Assembly: GCA_910586215.1 (NCBI GenBank)
Contig: CAJUGH010000009.1
Location: forward strand, 65,546-129,545
DNA: 64,000 nt
Source of the DNA: an uncultured Acetatifactor sp.
Lineage (GTDB): Bacteria > Bacillota > Clostridia > Lachnospirales > Lachnospiraceae
Reading direction: 5' to 3'
Positions 1-8,721 of this stretch are shown here, piece by piece. Position numbers and translations under genes: made by a program. The stretch's first letter is position 1. Each line of letters begins with the position of its first letter. The notes under the pieces were generated by a model that made no database searches, was not told where the DNA came from, and was given only the letters and a program-made list of their open reading frames with translations.

Positions 1-2
1 GC

Positions 3-830
3 TGCGGCTGTTCCCGGACAGAGAGTCTCCACAGCTTTGGCCCGGCCTCCAAGCCCCATTACCTGGTCCATTACGTGCTGGACGGGAAAGGGATTTTCCG
101 TTTTCATGACAAGGAATACCGGCTGGAGGCAGGGTACGGCTTCCTGATCCAGCCCAATGAACTGGCCTTCTACCAGGCAGATGAAAAGGAGCCATGGAGT
201 TATCTGTGGGTGGGTTTCGGCGGCAGCCGGGCCGGGGAATACCTGGCGGCCATGGGGTTATCTGCCAGGCATCCCATTTTTGCCTGTCAGAGGGACCAGG
301 AACTATACGACATTGTGAAAGACATGATGGAACACAATACTTTCGGTGTGGCAGATGACCTGCGCCGGAACGGGCAGCTAGGAGTATTCCTGTCCATCCT
401 GGCAGAGAGTGCCGGGGTGGTGGAAAAGGACGAGGAGGACAAGGGGAACCAGTATGTGAAGAAGGCGGTATCCTTCATTCAGAGCAATTACTGCAATCCC
501 ATCAAGGTTACGGATGTGGCCGACTATGTGTGTATCAACAGAAGCTACCTCTATACCCTGTTCCAGAACTATCTGGGTATGTCCCCCCAGCAGTTCCTCA
601 CCACCTTCCGGATCACTAAGGCCAGGGAACTGCTGGACTCCACTTCCTATCCAGTGGAGAGTATTGCATTATCCTGCGGGTACAATGATGCCATGGTTTT
701 CGCCAAGGCATTCCGGGCCATGAAGGGCATGTCCCCCTCCCAGTACCGCAGGATGAGCCACAGGGAGAAGTCCAGGGAGCAGCTAAGGGAGGTGGAAGGG
801 CTGATTGCCCAATTGCTGGCATCCCAGTGA
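3..830 (+). CDS. AraC-family transcriptional regulator (5' end outside window)
   Basis: The reading frame is open from base 3, before the first possible start codon, and the residues there (SKPHYLVHYVLDGKG) are typical of the AraC cupin sensor domain, so the gene begins before the window. The N-terminal half is the ligand-sensing AraC-binding domain. The C-terminal ~100 residues hold two helix-turn-helix units: the first around YVCINRSYLYTLFQ, the second ending in the family signature GYNDAMVFAKAFRAMKGMSPSQYRR. Members usually control sugar-uptake or glycoside-use genes and bind a sugar. No target is visible because the upstream neighbour is missing. The family call is firm; the ligand is unknown. 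Confidence 0.93.
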   Translation, partial: CGCSRTESLHSFGPASKPHYLVHYVLDGKGIFRFHDKEYRLEAGYGFLIQPNELAFYQADEKEPWSYLWVGFGGSRAGEYLAAMGLSARHPIFACQRDQELYDIVKDMMEHNTFGVADDLRRNGQLGVFLSILAESAGVVEKDEEDKGNQYVKKAVSFIQSNYCNPIKVTDVADYVCINRSYLYTLFQNYLGMSPQQFLTTFRITKARELLDSTSYPVESIALSCGYNDAMVFAKAFRAMKGMSPSQYRRMSHREKSREQLREVEGLIAQLLASQ

Positions 831-894
831 AGACAGTCTGGAAGCGATCAAAAAAGACGAAATGACAGAGTAAGTGCATAGTCCTGCCAAAAAG

Positions 895-1105
895 GACACA
901 CCCTATTCCAAGTGTGAAAGGTGAAAAGAAAATATAAGCTTGCAAGAGGGGGCATAGCCCACCTCTTTGTACACAAGCCAAGATTTTCTAAGTTTCACCT
1001 AAGGAATAGCAAAGCCATTCCTTTGAGAATTTGCCTTGGGGCAATTCTTCCTAAAGTTTCACGGATTGTCTGTGTCGGCTGAGCCGACATGTCTGGAAGT
1101 GGGAG
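895..1105. repeat. Dispersed structured intergenic repeat, family B, copy 1
   Basis: This gap has no gene. It shares blocks with 11508-11640 and 59629-59925: GTGAAAGG, AAGATTTTCTAA, a GTACACA motif, a local hairpin (AGAGGGGGCATAGCCCACCTCTT) and a terminal block GATTGTCTGTGTCGG..CCGACATGTCTGGAAG. The AAAGAAAATATAAG and AAGATTTTCTAA parts can pair around the inner hairpin. This looks like a modular, transcribed palindromic repeat. Its function is unknown. Confidence 0.6.
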
Positions 1106-1111
1106 GCATAC

Positions 1112-2173
1112 ATGGCAGGAAAATGGATGGAGAACAAAATAATAAGGCTGCTTCTGGTGACAGGGGCAGTCTATTTTTTCCTTAAGATTATCACGCCGCT
1201 GACAGCCCCGGTGCTGGCAGCCATGCTGTTCGTCACCATATTCGGATCCTTTCTGCAGAAGCTGGAAGGCAGGCTGAAACTCCACAGGCAGGTGGGGGCG
1301 GTACTGCTGTTGCTGATAGCCTGCGGGATACTGGCCCTGCTGGTGTGGGTGCTGTTCTCCTGGATCGTAGGCAGCCTGCCTGGCTGGATCGATGGACTGG
1401 ACTCCCTGGAACGGGAACTGTCGGTGGTGGTACACAGGCTCTGCGAGACAGGGGGCAGGGCCATCGGTATAGACGGGGAGTACCTGGAGAGCCTGATCCT
1501 GACCTGGATCCAGGACGGCATTGATTACTTCCAGATGCAGCTTCTGCCGGGGATGCTGTCCCAGTCCCTGGAATATGCGAAAGTGCTGGCCTCGGTGGGC
1601 GGTTTCCTGGTGACATTCCTTATCGCCACCGTGCTTCTGGCCAAGGACTATGATGACATCATGAACCGTCTGCTGGACCGGGAGGACTGTCACATGATCC
1701 TGGAAGTTATCTGCGGCATTATCCGGTATATCGCCACTTTTGTAAAAGCCCAGGTAATCATCATGACTTTGATCAGTATCCTGTCAGCCGTGACATTGTG
1801 GGTCAGTGGAATCCGGAACGGCATTCTGTGGGGACTGCTGGCAGGTATCCTGGATGCCCTGCCTTTTATTGGGACAGGGATTGTGCTGGTACCCCTGGGG
1901 GTCCAGCAGTTTTTCTATGGCCATTATGGCATGGCCATAGTATGTATCCTGCTCTACGTGGCCTGTATCTTCGTGCGGGAGCTGCTGGAACCACGGCTCA
2001 TAGGACGCCAGGTGGGTGTCTCCCCCATTGCCATCCTGCTGTCCCTGTATGTGGGAATCAAACTCTTTGGCATGTGGGGCATCCTGGCAGGCCCCCTGGG
2101 GTTCGTGATGATCCGTGAGACATATGGAAGCCTGGAGAGGAGGAATCCTGCCCGGCCGGATGGAGGTGCTTGA
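1112..2173 (+). CDS. AI-2E/YtvI-type integral membrane permease
   Basis: 353 residues with hydrophobic segments spread over the whole length (near residues 10-40, 60-85, 150-180, 205-260, 265-300 and 310-340). This is the layout of the AI-2E transporter superfamily (COG0628), which includes the sporulation membrane protein YtvI. The C-terminal half has the family's conserved region, with GLLAGILDALPFIGTG and ELLEPRLIGRQVGVSP followed by the last helices. Substrates are largely unproven; some members act as Na+/Li+-H+ antiporters and YtvI is made during sporulation. Start: ATG after a GGGAGG-type site. It stands alone between two intergenic repeats. Confidence 0.88.
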   Translation: MAGKWMENKIIRLLLVTGAVYFFLKIITPLTAPVLAAMLFVTIFGSFLQKLEGRLKLHRQVGAVLLLLIACGILALLVWVLFSWIVGSLPGWIDGLDSLERELSVVVHRLCETGGRAIGIDGEYLESLILTWIQDGIDYFQMQLLPGMLSQSLEYAKVLASVGGFLVTFLIATVLLAKDYDDIMNRLLDREDCHMILEVICGIIRYIATFVKAQVIIMTLISILSAVTLWVSGIRNGILWGLLAGILDALPFIGTGIVLVPLGVQQFFYGHYGMAIVCILLYVACIFVRELLEPRLIGRQVGVSPIAILLSLYVGIKLFGMWGILAGPLGFVMIRETYGSLERRNPARPDGGA

Positions 2174-2223
2174 AATGAGGGCATTCTTCTAGTATAATGG
2201 AACCATTGTAGGGAATTGGGTTC

Positions 2224-2357
2224 GTTACTGTTCACTGGTGCCACCGCGAGGCGTTTTCACACGCTTCCAGCGTGACAAACCCGAGACTGTCTCGCGCCAA
2301 AACGCCGGTATTTGGCGTTTTGTGTGCATAGTTGCTGTGAACGGAGTGAACAGTAAC
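2224..2357 (+). repeat. Palindromic intergenic repeat, family A, copy 1
   Basis: A 134-bp element bounded by inverted ends GTTACTGTTCAC and GTGAACAGTAAC. Inside are a CGCGAGGCGTTTT block, a hairpin CACGCTTCCAGCGTG, and a larger hairpin whose arms are GCGCCAAAACGCC and GGCGTTTTGTGTGCA, followed by GTTGCTGTGAACGG. The same layout recurs at 13587-13736, 36488-36647 and, inverted, at 48278-48395. It sits just upstream of the RloA-like gene and could form part of its leader. Confidence 0.85.
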
Positions 2358-2438
2358 AGGGGTTTGTTTCCCTGGTGTGGTTGGGACGAAGATACCCTTG
2401 ATAAAAACAGAAAACAGAAAGCAAAGGAGAAGCTTATC

Positions 2439-3773
2439 GTGCTTTTACAATATATTGTCAGCAATTTTAAATCAATTGGTCATCCGGTTGAATTCAGTAT
2501 GTTTCCTGTCCAGGAGACAAAGGACAAGCGCTTCTTAAAGTCCGTTCCTACTAAAAACGGGACATGGCAAGTGCTTCTTCGGGGAGGATTTTTTGGCCCG
2601 AATGCCTCTGGTAAGTCTTGCTTTATTGAATCCATTGCTTTTGCCAGGGATTTTATTGTGGATGGCCAGAAGAGCGGAAAGGGTATTAAAGTTGATCAGT
2701 TTAGAGGAGAACTGGAAGACTTGAAGGGGATTTCTACTTTTCAGTTTGTTTTTTTCCTAAATGGAGAGATATACGAGTATGGCTTCTGCCTGGATCGCTA
2801 TCAGATTCATGAGGAATGGCTTTTGCAGATGTCCAAATCGGGTTTTGAATCATGGTTTACCCGTGTTACGGATAGTGCAGGAAAAACAGAGATAGACATA
2901 GAGTCCAAATTTGCCCGCAGGAATTCGAAAGAGCGTATGCTGGCAGAAGTCTTGAAGGAAAGCATCCAGGAAAATCAGAGGAACCAGCTATTTTTATATA
3001 AGCTATATGACAATGGAAATAAGAAAGCAGGGGGAATTGTAGACTGGTTTAAGAGTTTGCAAGTCATTTTTCCCGAGACAAGGGTTAAAGCGTTACCGAT
3101 TCGTATGAAAGTGGATATGGAGTTGCAGGATTATATGGGTGATATGCTTCATAAGCTGGATACAGGTGTACTGAAGGTATCAGTGGCAAGCGAAGTGATT
3201 GATTTTCACGATTTTGCGGAAAAACTGCAGGTACCACAGGAAATTATGGAGGAAATTGAGGAGATAAAAAACGGTATTGTTAGTTTTGGTGGAAAATACT
3301 TTGTGTTTGCGGAGAACAGGGAAAAGAGTACAACACTGGTACAACTTAAATTTGCGCACAAATTAAACGGGAGAGAAGTGCAGTTTGACATCGAGGAAGA
3401 ATCAGATGGGACGCAGCGGTTATTGGATTTGCTTCCAATGCTGTTTGCAGCGAGGGAAGATAGTCATGCGATTTATTTTATAGATGAAATTGATCGCAGC
3501 CTCCATACAAAGCTTTCCCAGCATCTGTTAAGCGAATTTATAAATTGTTGTGAGGGAACCTATAATCAGATTATTTTTACTGCACATGATGTAAATCTGA
3601 TTAATATAAATGAATTTAGGCAGGAAGAAATCTGGTTTATTGAGAAGAACCATCTGGGTGAGTCCCGGTTGCGACCCCTTTCGGATTTTGGAATACAAAA
3701 AGGCCAAGATGCGCTAAAGGCTTATTTGAGCGGAAGATTTGGTGCTATTCCAATGATAAGGAGGGATTTCTGA
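2439..3773 (+). CDS. AAA ATPase of the RloA / AbiLi type (putative anti-phage component)
   Basis: 444 residues from a GTG start placed 9 bases after AAAGGAGA. A longer in-frame extension runs back through the palindromic repeat and is not credible. The protein begins LLQYIVSNFKSIG, then Walker A GPNASGKS at residues 53-60, an ABC-like signature ESDGTQRLLDLLP, Walker B YFIDEIDRSLH and a switch motif FTAHD near the C-terminus. This is the AAA15/AAA21 SMC-like ATPase family. The next gene (RloB-like) overlaps it by one base (TGATG), which is the gene order of the AbiL/RloAB abortive-infection pair. Base composition is AT-richer than the flanks, suggesting acquisition. Defence function is inferred from family and pairing. 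Confidence 0.85.
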   Translation: MLLQYIVSNFKSIGHPVEFSMFPVQETKDKRFLKSVPTKNGTWQVLLRGGFFGPNASGKSCFIESIAFARDFIVDGQKSGKGIKVDQFRGELEDLKGISTFQFVFFLNGEIYEYGFCLDRYQIHEEWLLQMSKSGFESWFTRVTDSAGKTEIDIESKFARRNSKERMLAEVLKESIQENQRNQLFLYKLYDNGNKKAGGIVDWFKSLQVIFPETRVKALPIRMKVDMELQDYMGDMLHKLDTGVLKVSVASEVIDFHDFAEKLQVPQEIMEEIEEIKNGIVSFGGKYFVFAENREKSTTLVQLKFAHKLNGREVQFDIEEESDGTQRLLDLLPMLFAAREDSHAIYFIDEIDRSLHTKLSQHLLSEFINCCEGTYNQIIFTAHDVNLININEFRQEEIWFIEKNHLGESRLRPLSDFGIQKGQDALKAYLSGRFGAIPMIRRDF

Positions 3774-4549
3774 TGCCTCTTATCACAAGTCGTATTCCTT
3801 TTAACCATCGCAGGCCATATCGTCCCGTAAGACCCGTCACGAGTAAAATTATATTTTTATCTTTTGAAGGCAGTGCTACAGAGGAAGAATATTTTGAACG
3901 TATTTCAGATTTATTTCATGAAGTCAGGAGTAAGATACAGTTCATTTCTGTGGCTGAGGACGCGGTTCATACAGCTCCAAAATACAGGACGCCCGATCAG
4001 GCCAGAATGCTCAGCAAGGTCCGGCCGAAACAGTTGGTAGATCGGATAGACCAATTCAAATCTGAGAAAGAGGAGATATATCAGTTTTCTCAATTTCCAG
4101 AGGATGAGTTTTGGATTGTCACTGATGTTGATAAAAACTGGTCAGACGAAACAGTGAATCCGAATAGCCATAAGACATATAAGGATGAATGGGAGAATGC
4201 AGTGGCTTTGTGCCAGGAAAAGAATTACAGGTATGCTGTCAGTAATCCATTTTTTGAGATTTGGCTGATGTTACATCACACTACACCAAATGAGGTGGAC
4301 AAAGGATTTGCAATTACAGAAACACATGCATATGAAAAAACAGATCATTTTAGGATTCGTCTTCGGGAACTGGGGGTACCTTTAGCAGACAAGAAGCACA
4401 TCAATCCTTCGGATTATGATGTGGAGAAAGTAAAAACCGCGGTATGCAGGGCAGAAGCATTGCATAAAGATAAGTCAGATCTGTGCCCGAATTATTTTGC
4501 AACTACAGTGTACATACTTTTGAATAAGATCATAGATATGCTGTCTTAG
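3773..4549 (+). CDS. RloB-like protein (AbiLii-type, Toprim-like fold)
   Basis: 258 residues, start ATG overlapping the stop of the ATPase. The RloB family (PF13707) motifs are visible: FEGSATEEEYFE near residue 33 (the glutamate of the Toprim-like core), WIVTDVDKNWSD near 120 (the DxD pair), and NPFFEIWLMLHH near 158. RloB proteins accompany RloA ATPases, sometimes inside restriction loci, and form the AbiL abortive-infection system of lactococci. The effector activity is thought to be nucleolytic but is not settled. No restriction-modification genes are nearby, so this looks like a stand-alone two-gene system. Confidence 0.87.
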   Translation: MPLITSRIPFNHRRPYRPVRPVTSKIIFLSFEGSATEEEYFERISDLFHEVRSKIQFISVAEDAVHTAPKYRTPDQARMLSKVRPKQLVDRIDQFKSEKEEIYQFSQFPEDEFWIVTDVDKNWSDETVNPNSHKTYKDEWENAVALCQEKNYRYAVSNPFFEIWLMLHHTTPNEVDKGFAITETHAYEKTDHFRIRLRELGVPLADKKHINPSDYDVEKVKTAVCRAEALHKDKSDLCPNYFATTVYILLNKIIDMLS

Positions 4550-4566
4550 AGTGGGGTGGGAAAAAC

Positions 4567-6312
4567 ATGGCAGGCACAGGACACAAGAAGAAATATCCGT
4601 ATACGAAAGGCAGACTTCAGGGAGGAAGCAAAAGGAAAGGACAGGCAGAACCTGTATTCATAACATTTCTGCATTTTTTCAGGGCGCTTCTGGATTACGG
4701 TATCTGCCTGTACCTGTTTCTCATCCTTGGGGTGATGCCCTTCTATTTCCAGGACGGGTACAGTCATATCGGTTCGGACAAGGCGACCTTTTTCTGTAAG
4801 GTCAGTGTGGGGATGGGGAAAGTACTGCTGCCCCTGGCGGTGATATACCTGGTGATGCAGGCGGTGGAGAACAGGGAGTATTTGAAAGTGCGTCTCCGCC
4901 ACCTGGCAGGAAACAATCCTCAGACGCGCCCTGGATCCTGGTCCTGGACTGATTCCTTCGCGGCTTTTTACGGGGTGGCCCTGGTACTTTCCTATCTGTT
5001 TTCCCCTTTTAAGGAGCGGGCTTTGTGGGGGGCAGACCGCTGGTATATGGGGTTTGGAACCCAGATGATATTGGTGGGCATCTATTTTCTGGTATCCAGG
5101 TTCTGGAAGCCCAGGAGGTGGATGTTCCTGGTGCTGGCTGTGGCATCCGGCCTGGTGTTCGCCCTGGGGTACCTGAACCGTTTCAGCGTGTATCCCATCC
5201 AGATGGCCATGCAGAATCCGGGTTTCATCTCCACCATTGGGAATATCAACTGGTATTGTGGGTATGTGGTGTCAGTGCTTTTCGCAGGGGTGGGATTTTT
5301 CTGGGTGGGAAGGAAGACTGGCAGCAGGGGGCAGAATCCGGGAAACAAATCCAGCAGATTTCTGACTGTATGTGGCAAAGGTCTTCTCGTTTTCTACATA
5401 GTCCTGGGATTCGGCACCCTGGTCACCCAGGGAAGCGACAGCGGAATCCTGGCCCTGGCGGTGGTGCTGCTGGTACTCTTCGGTTTGTCTGCTTCCAATG
5501 GGGAGAGGATGCTGGCCTTCTGGAAAGGGATGCTCCTGCTGTGTGCAGCCTGTCTGGTGACTCTGGGTCTGTGGAAGATGCTGCCGGGGTGGATGAATTA
5601 TGAGGGAGGTGCCATGGAACTGTTGCTTTCCATGTGGATCCTGCTGCCCATGACAGTGATGTCAGTTATAGTATTCCTTTGGATATATGGAAAACAGAAA
5701 AAAGGAGACTACCCGGCAAAGCTTATGAAATATCTGACCCGGACGGTGACGGCAGCCGCCATTACGGGGGTGGTCCTGGTCCTGGTGCTGGCGGCTATCA
5801 ATACGGCTCATCCCGGCAGCCTGGGACCGCTGTCTGCCTACCCGGTCTTCACCTTTTCAGAGGACTGGGGCAGCAGCCGCGGGGCCACCTGGAAGGCAGG
5901 CTGGATGTGCTACCTGGAACAGGACCCCTTACATAAGCTTACCGGGGTGGGGCCGGATGCCATGTGGGAGGCTATCTCCACCCAGGGCAGCCCTGAACTG
6001 CGGGGGATGGTCCGGGAGAAATTCAGCGGCCTCTCCCTTACCAATGCCCACAATGAATGGCTGACCATCCTGGTGGATGTGGGACTGCTGGGACTAGTGG
6101 GTTTTGCAGGGATGATGGTCACGGGCATGGCAGGCTTCCTCCGGGAAGGGAAACGGAATGTCTTTGCCTGTATCTGCGGCCTGTGTCTGCTGGGGTACAC
6201 GGTGAACAATATCTTCAGCTTCCAGCAGGTCATGGGTGTGGCCACCATATTTACGGTTTTTGGTATGGGAAGGGCGTTCCAGAGGGCGGGGAGTGGCGCG
6301 GAGGGAAAATAG
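4567..6312 (+). CDS. O-antigen ligase / Wzy-like polytopic membrane protein
   Basis: 581 residues, strongly hydrophobic, with about a dozen membrane segments. The Wzy_C-type region lies near residues 425-505: SSRGATWKAGWMCYLEQDP, then GVGPDAMWEA, then NAHNEWLTILVDVGLLGL, the usual catalytic-loop signatures of polysaccharide polymerases and ligases. Such proteins join or polymerise undecaprenol-linked glycans at the outer face of the membrane. No glycosyltransferases or flippase are adjacent, so its substrate is unknown. ATG is preceded by a GTGGGGTGGG purine run, a weak Shine-Dalgarno. The gene starts 17 bases after the RloB stop but is compositionally unlike that pair. Confidence 0.8.
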   Translation: MAGTGHKKKYPYTKGRLQGGSKRKGQAEPVFITFLHFFRALLDYGICLYLFLILGVMPFYFQDGYSHIGSDKATFFCKVSVGMGKVLLPLAVIYLVMQAVENREYLKVRLRHLAGNNPQTRPGSWSWTDSFAAFYGVALVLSYLFSPFKERALWGADRWYMGFGTQMILVGIYFLVSRFWKPRRWMFLVLAVASGLVFALGYLNRFSVYPIQMAMQNPGFISTIGNINWYCGYVVSVLFAGVGFFWVGRKTGSRGQNPGNKSSRFLTVCGKGLLVFYIVLGFGTLVTQGSDSGILALAVVLLVLFGLSASNGERMLAFWKGMLLLCAACLVTLGLWKMLPGWMNYEGGAMELLLSMWILLPMTVMSVIVFLWIYGKQKKGDYPAKLMKYLTRTVTAAAITGVVLVLVLAAINTAHPGSLGPLSAYPVFTFSEDWGSSRGATWKAGWMCYLEQDPLHKLTGVGPDAMWEAISTQGSPELRGMVREKFSGLSLTNAHNEWLTILVDVGLLGLVGFAGMMVTGMAGFLREGKRNVFACICGLCLLGYTVNNIFSFQQVMGVATIFTVFGMGRAFQRAGSGAEGK

Positions 6313-6346
6313 GTATCCGTGAAATCATATGATGATGACAGGGTCA

Positions 6347-6510
6347 AAAGGTCATGTATGACATGCTTGCATGTCGATACATGACTTTGGGACCCGCAAA
6401 AACATGAAAAAGTAGCCCGATAGGGCGGATTTTGAATGTTTTTAGGATTGCGGGAGCATGAAATGCGGAGCAATCCGTAGGCATCAGGGGTCAAAAGGTG
6501 ACAGACGGGA
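6347..6510. other. Structured intergenic element with nested hairpins
   Basis: The 225-base gap between two genes is mostly base-paired. A hairpin runs from GGTCATGTATGACATGC to GCATGTCGATACATGACTTT (about 6347-6391). A larger stem pairs CCCGCAAAAACAT near 6402 with ATGTTTTTAGGATTGCGGG near 6436-6452, enclosing GCCCGATAGGGC. GGGTCAAAAGGT occurs at both ends. No coding potential is seen. It may be a mobile palindromic element or an RNA leader for the next gene. Confidence 0.5.
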
Positions 6511-6537
6511 AACAGACCCGCACAGAAAGGATTCAGA

Positions 6538-6960
6538 ATGACAGATAACCAGACACAGGACCGTATGGAAAAGCTTGCCAGCCAACTGCAAATCACCAGG
6601 ATCTTCTGCCTGGTCACATCCCTGCTCACCATCCTGCTGCTGGCAGGGGGCGGCATCCTATATTTGAAATTGCAGGGAATGATGGAGAAGGCAGAACCTG
6701 TCATGGAACAGATCTCCCAGGTGAACGTGGAAGCACTCAATGGTACCCTGGAGCAGTTGGAGGAGAATATCGGGAAAGTGGACTGGGGACAGGTATCAGA
6801 CACCCTGGGAAGGCTGGATGTGGAAGCACTGAATACCGCCATAGAGAACCTGGATACCCAGGAACTGTCCACATCTTTGGCAAACCTGAACGATGCCGTG
6901 GAGGCCGTCAGGGAGGCGAAGGATGCCATCCAGTCGTTCCTGTCCGTGTTCAAGAAGTAA
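6538..6960 (+). CDS. Small single-pass membrane protein with helical extracytoplasmic tail
   Basis: 140 residues, not recognised. Residues 1-15 are polar, 18-42 form one membrane helix, and the rest is an acidic helical tail built from two imperfect copies of a unit: VNVEALNGTLEQLEENIGKVDW and LDVEALNTAIENLDTQELS. The pattern suggests a membrane-anchored coiled coil. ATG follows AGAAAGGATTCAG. It stands alone between a structured gap and a convergent acetyltransferase gene. Function unknown. Confidence 0.72.
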   Translation: MTDNQTQDRMEKLASQLQITRIFCLVTSLLTILLLAGGGILYLKLQGMMEKAEPVMEQISQVNVEALNGTLEQLEENIGKVDWGQVSDTLGRLDVEALNTAIENLDTQELSTSLANLNDAVEAVREAKDAIQSFLSVFKK

Positions 6961-7023
6961 TGTTGTTATCATTCACCCACAATGTATCCCTACATGGGCA
7001 AAATGTGAAGCTTCAAACCTACC

Positions 7024-7653
7024 CTAGGAAAGCAGTTCTGACGGGATCTTCCTGTCCTTAAAATAGTATTCCCGGTCATGTTCATTCACTTCCCGCAGCA
7101 CCTTGCAGGGATTGCCAACGGCAATTACGTTGGAGGGAATGTCTTTGGTGACAATGCTGCCTGCCCCTATCACCACGTTGTCGCCGATGGTGATGCCAGG
7201 TACCACGATCACGCCTGCCCCTAGCCAGCAGTTCCGGCCAATGTGCACAGGCGCATTGTACTGGTAGAACTGTTCCCGCAGCTTAGGCAGAATGGGATGT
7301 CCGGCTGTGGCGATCACCACATTGGGTCCGAACATGGTGTAGTCCCCCACATAGATATGGGTATCGTCCACCAGGGTCAAGTTAAAATTGGCATAGACAT
7401 ATTTGCCAAAGTGGACATGGTGTCCGCCAAAATTGGAACGGAAGGGCGGCTCGATGTAACAGCCTTCCCCAATCTCTGCGAACATTTCCTTCAACATAGC
7501 TTCCCGCTTGTCAAGTTCTGTGGGCCGGGTGTTGTTGAAGTCATAGAGGCGGTCAATGTAGCCAAGCTGTTCCTTCATCAAGTTCTCATCTCCGGGCAGG
7601 TATAACTGTCCGGAGTGCATTTTCTGGAAGATTTCTGCATTCATAGAATCCAT
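7024..7653 (-). CDS. Maltose/galactoside O-acetyltransferase family protein
   Basis: 209 residues of the left-handed beta-helix acetyltransferase family (Maa/LacA type). The N-terminal Mac domain is MHSGQLYLPGDENLMKEQ. The hexapeptide-repeat body includes FGGHHVHFGKYVYANFNLTLVD and the catalytic-site HPI region TAGHPILPKLR. It closes with NCWLGAGVIVVPGITIGDNV and GNPCKVLREV. The enzyme transfers acetyl from acetyl-CoA to a sugar hydroxyl. ATG lies 9 bases after AAAAAGGAC. The next upstream gene on the same strand is the DsbA-like oxidoreductase, 54 bases away, so they may be co-transcribed. Confidence 0.93.
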   Translation of the reverse strand: MDSMNAEIFQKMHSGQLYLPGDENLMKEQLGYIDRLYDFNNTRPTELDKREAMLKEMFAEIGEGCYIEPPFRSNFGGHHVHFGKYVYANFNLTLVDDTHIYVGDYTMFGPNVVIATAGHPILPKLREQFYQYNAPVHIGRNCWLGAGVIVVPGITIGDNVVIGAGSIVTKDIPSNVIAVGNPCKVLREVNEHDREYYFKDRKIPSELLS

Positions 7654-7707
7654 GTGAGTGTCCTTTTTGTGTGTCCAATGGAAGTGCTTGTCCAGAGGAT
7701 GTGTGTG

Positions 7708-8352
7708 TCAGCCGCAGCCGTCTATCCCACAGCAGAGTCCGCTCGCCGCGGATGCCTGCCCGTCCTGTAGAAGCCGGATCATCTCCTCCCTGGTGTAGGT
7801 CTCAATGGAGACAGGCTGGCCTTCCAGATAGATGGCAGGGATGCCGGAGACCTGCAGGGTATTGCGGGAATAGTCCACGGCTTCCTTCACCTGGGCCGTG
7901 TAAGTCCCTGCCTCCAGGGCCTGCCGGAAGGCATCTGTGTCAAGCCCGGCTTTCCCGGCAAGGGCACAGAGGACATCCGGTTCCCCGATATCCTGCTCCT
8001 CTTCAAAGTAGGCCCGGTAGACCAGATCTGCGTAGATATTTTCCCGCCCCTGTTCCTGTGCGAAGAACAGGCCTTCGAAGGCCAGGCGCGTGTAAGGCCG
8101 TGGACAGACAGATGGGGGCAGCTTCATGTCAAGTCCCAGTGCCCTGGCAGGTTCCACCAGGATCTGGTAGCGCTTTTTGCGCTCCTCATCATGGCAGACA
8201 TTCACCCGCTCCTTTGGCTCTGGGGTCAGTTCCAGAGGCTGTACCCGGATCTGGGCCTCTATCCCGGTCTCTTCCAGGGCCTGTTCCAGGGCCACCTTGG
8301 CCACCAGACAGTAAGGACAGACAAAATCGGTAACAAATAAGATGTCAAGCAT
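7708..8352 (-). CDS. DsbA/FrnE-family thioredoxin-fold oxidoreductase
   Basis: 214 residues from the ATG placed just after AAGGAGGA; an upstream in-frame ATG lacks a ribosome site. The N-terminus is MLDILFVTDFVCPYCLVAKV, whose CPYC is the thioredoxin-fold active site. The central helical insert (about 60-140) and a later SGIPAIYLEGQPV (cis-proline loop) fit DsbA-like FrnE proteins. There is no signal peptide, so it is cytosolic. The extreme C-terminus is unusual: AASGLCCGIDGCG gives three extra cysteines, which may bind metal or relay disulfides. Confidence 0.88.
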   Translation of the reverse strand: MLDILFVTDFVCPYCLVAKVALEQALEETGIEAQIRVQPLELTPEPKERVNVCHDEERKKRYQILVEPARALGLDMKLPPSVCPRPYTRLAFEGLFFAQEQGRENIYADLVYRAYFEEEQDIGEPDVLCALAGKAGLDTDAFRQALEAGTYTAQVKEAVDYSRNTLQVSGIPAIYLEGQPVSIETYTREEMIRLLQDGQASAASGLCCGIDGCG

Positions 8353-8721
8353 GGGCCATTCCTCCTTAAGAAAAAAGTATAGGAAGCTTTCATTCTGTAT
8401 TAGGATTAGAATAGCATAGGAGGGGAGTTTGTTCAAGCGGGTATTTGCAGATCGTGTATGGCTGCTTTTAAAAACAGAAAATCTCTATCGTTGATACCAA
8501 TAAGGTGCCAAAACATACCATTGGGGCATAGCGTCTTGACGACAGACAGAGGATTTGTTACCATAAGGCAAATTTCCTGCCACGGGTATGGAGACTGCAT
8601 TCCAGGGAGTGGAACCGATGGGGGACCTGCGGTTAGGGAGCAGGGGCATAGGGATGGGCAGGGTGGTCTGGGCAGGGCAGGAGTCCATGCAGCGGGGAAC
8701 CGGATGGGGAGAAGGCTAACA
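8353..8721. other. Intergenic region between divergent genes, no gene seen
   Basis: About 370 bases separate the divergent DsbA-like and LytTR genes. A reading frame runs into the LytTR gene from the left, but its residues are low-complexity and match no protein pattern, and the conserved start comes later. AT-rich DNA at 8366-8425 may hold the promoter of the minus-strand gene. Confidence 0.5.

Noticed and set aside
2238..2438. N-terminal extension of the RloA-like ATPase
   Set aside because: The open frame runs through the palindromic repeat and has no ribosome site; GTG 2439 has AAAGGAGA and starts the conserved domain.
7671..8333. Long plus-strand frame opposite the DsbA-like gene
   Set aside because: Pro/Arg/Ser-rich shadow of a clear minus-strand gene.
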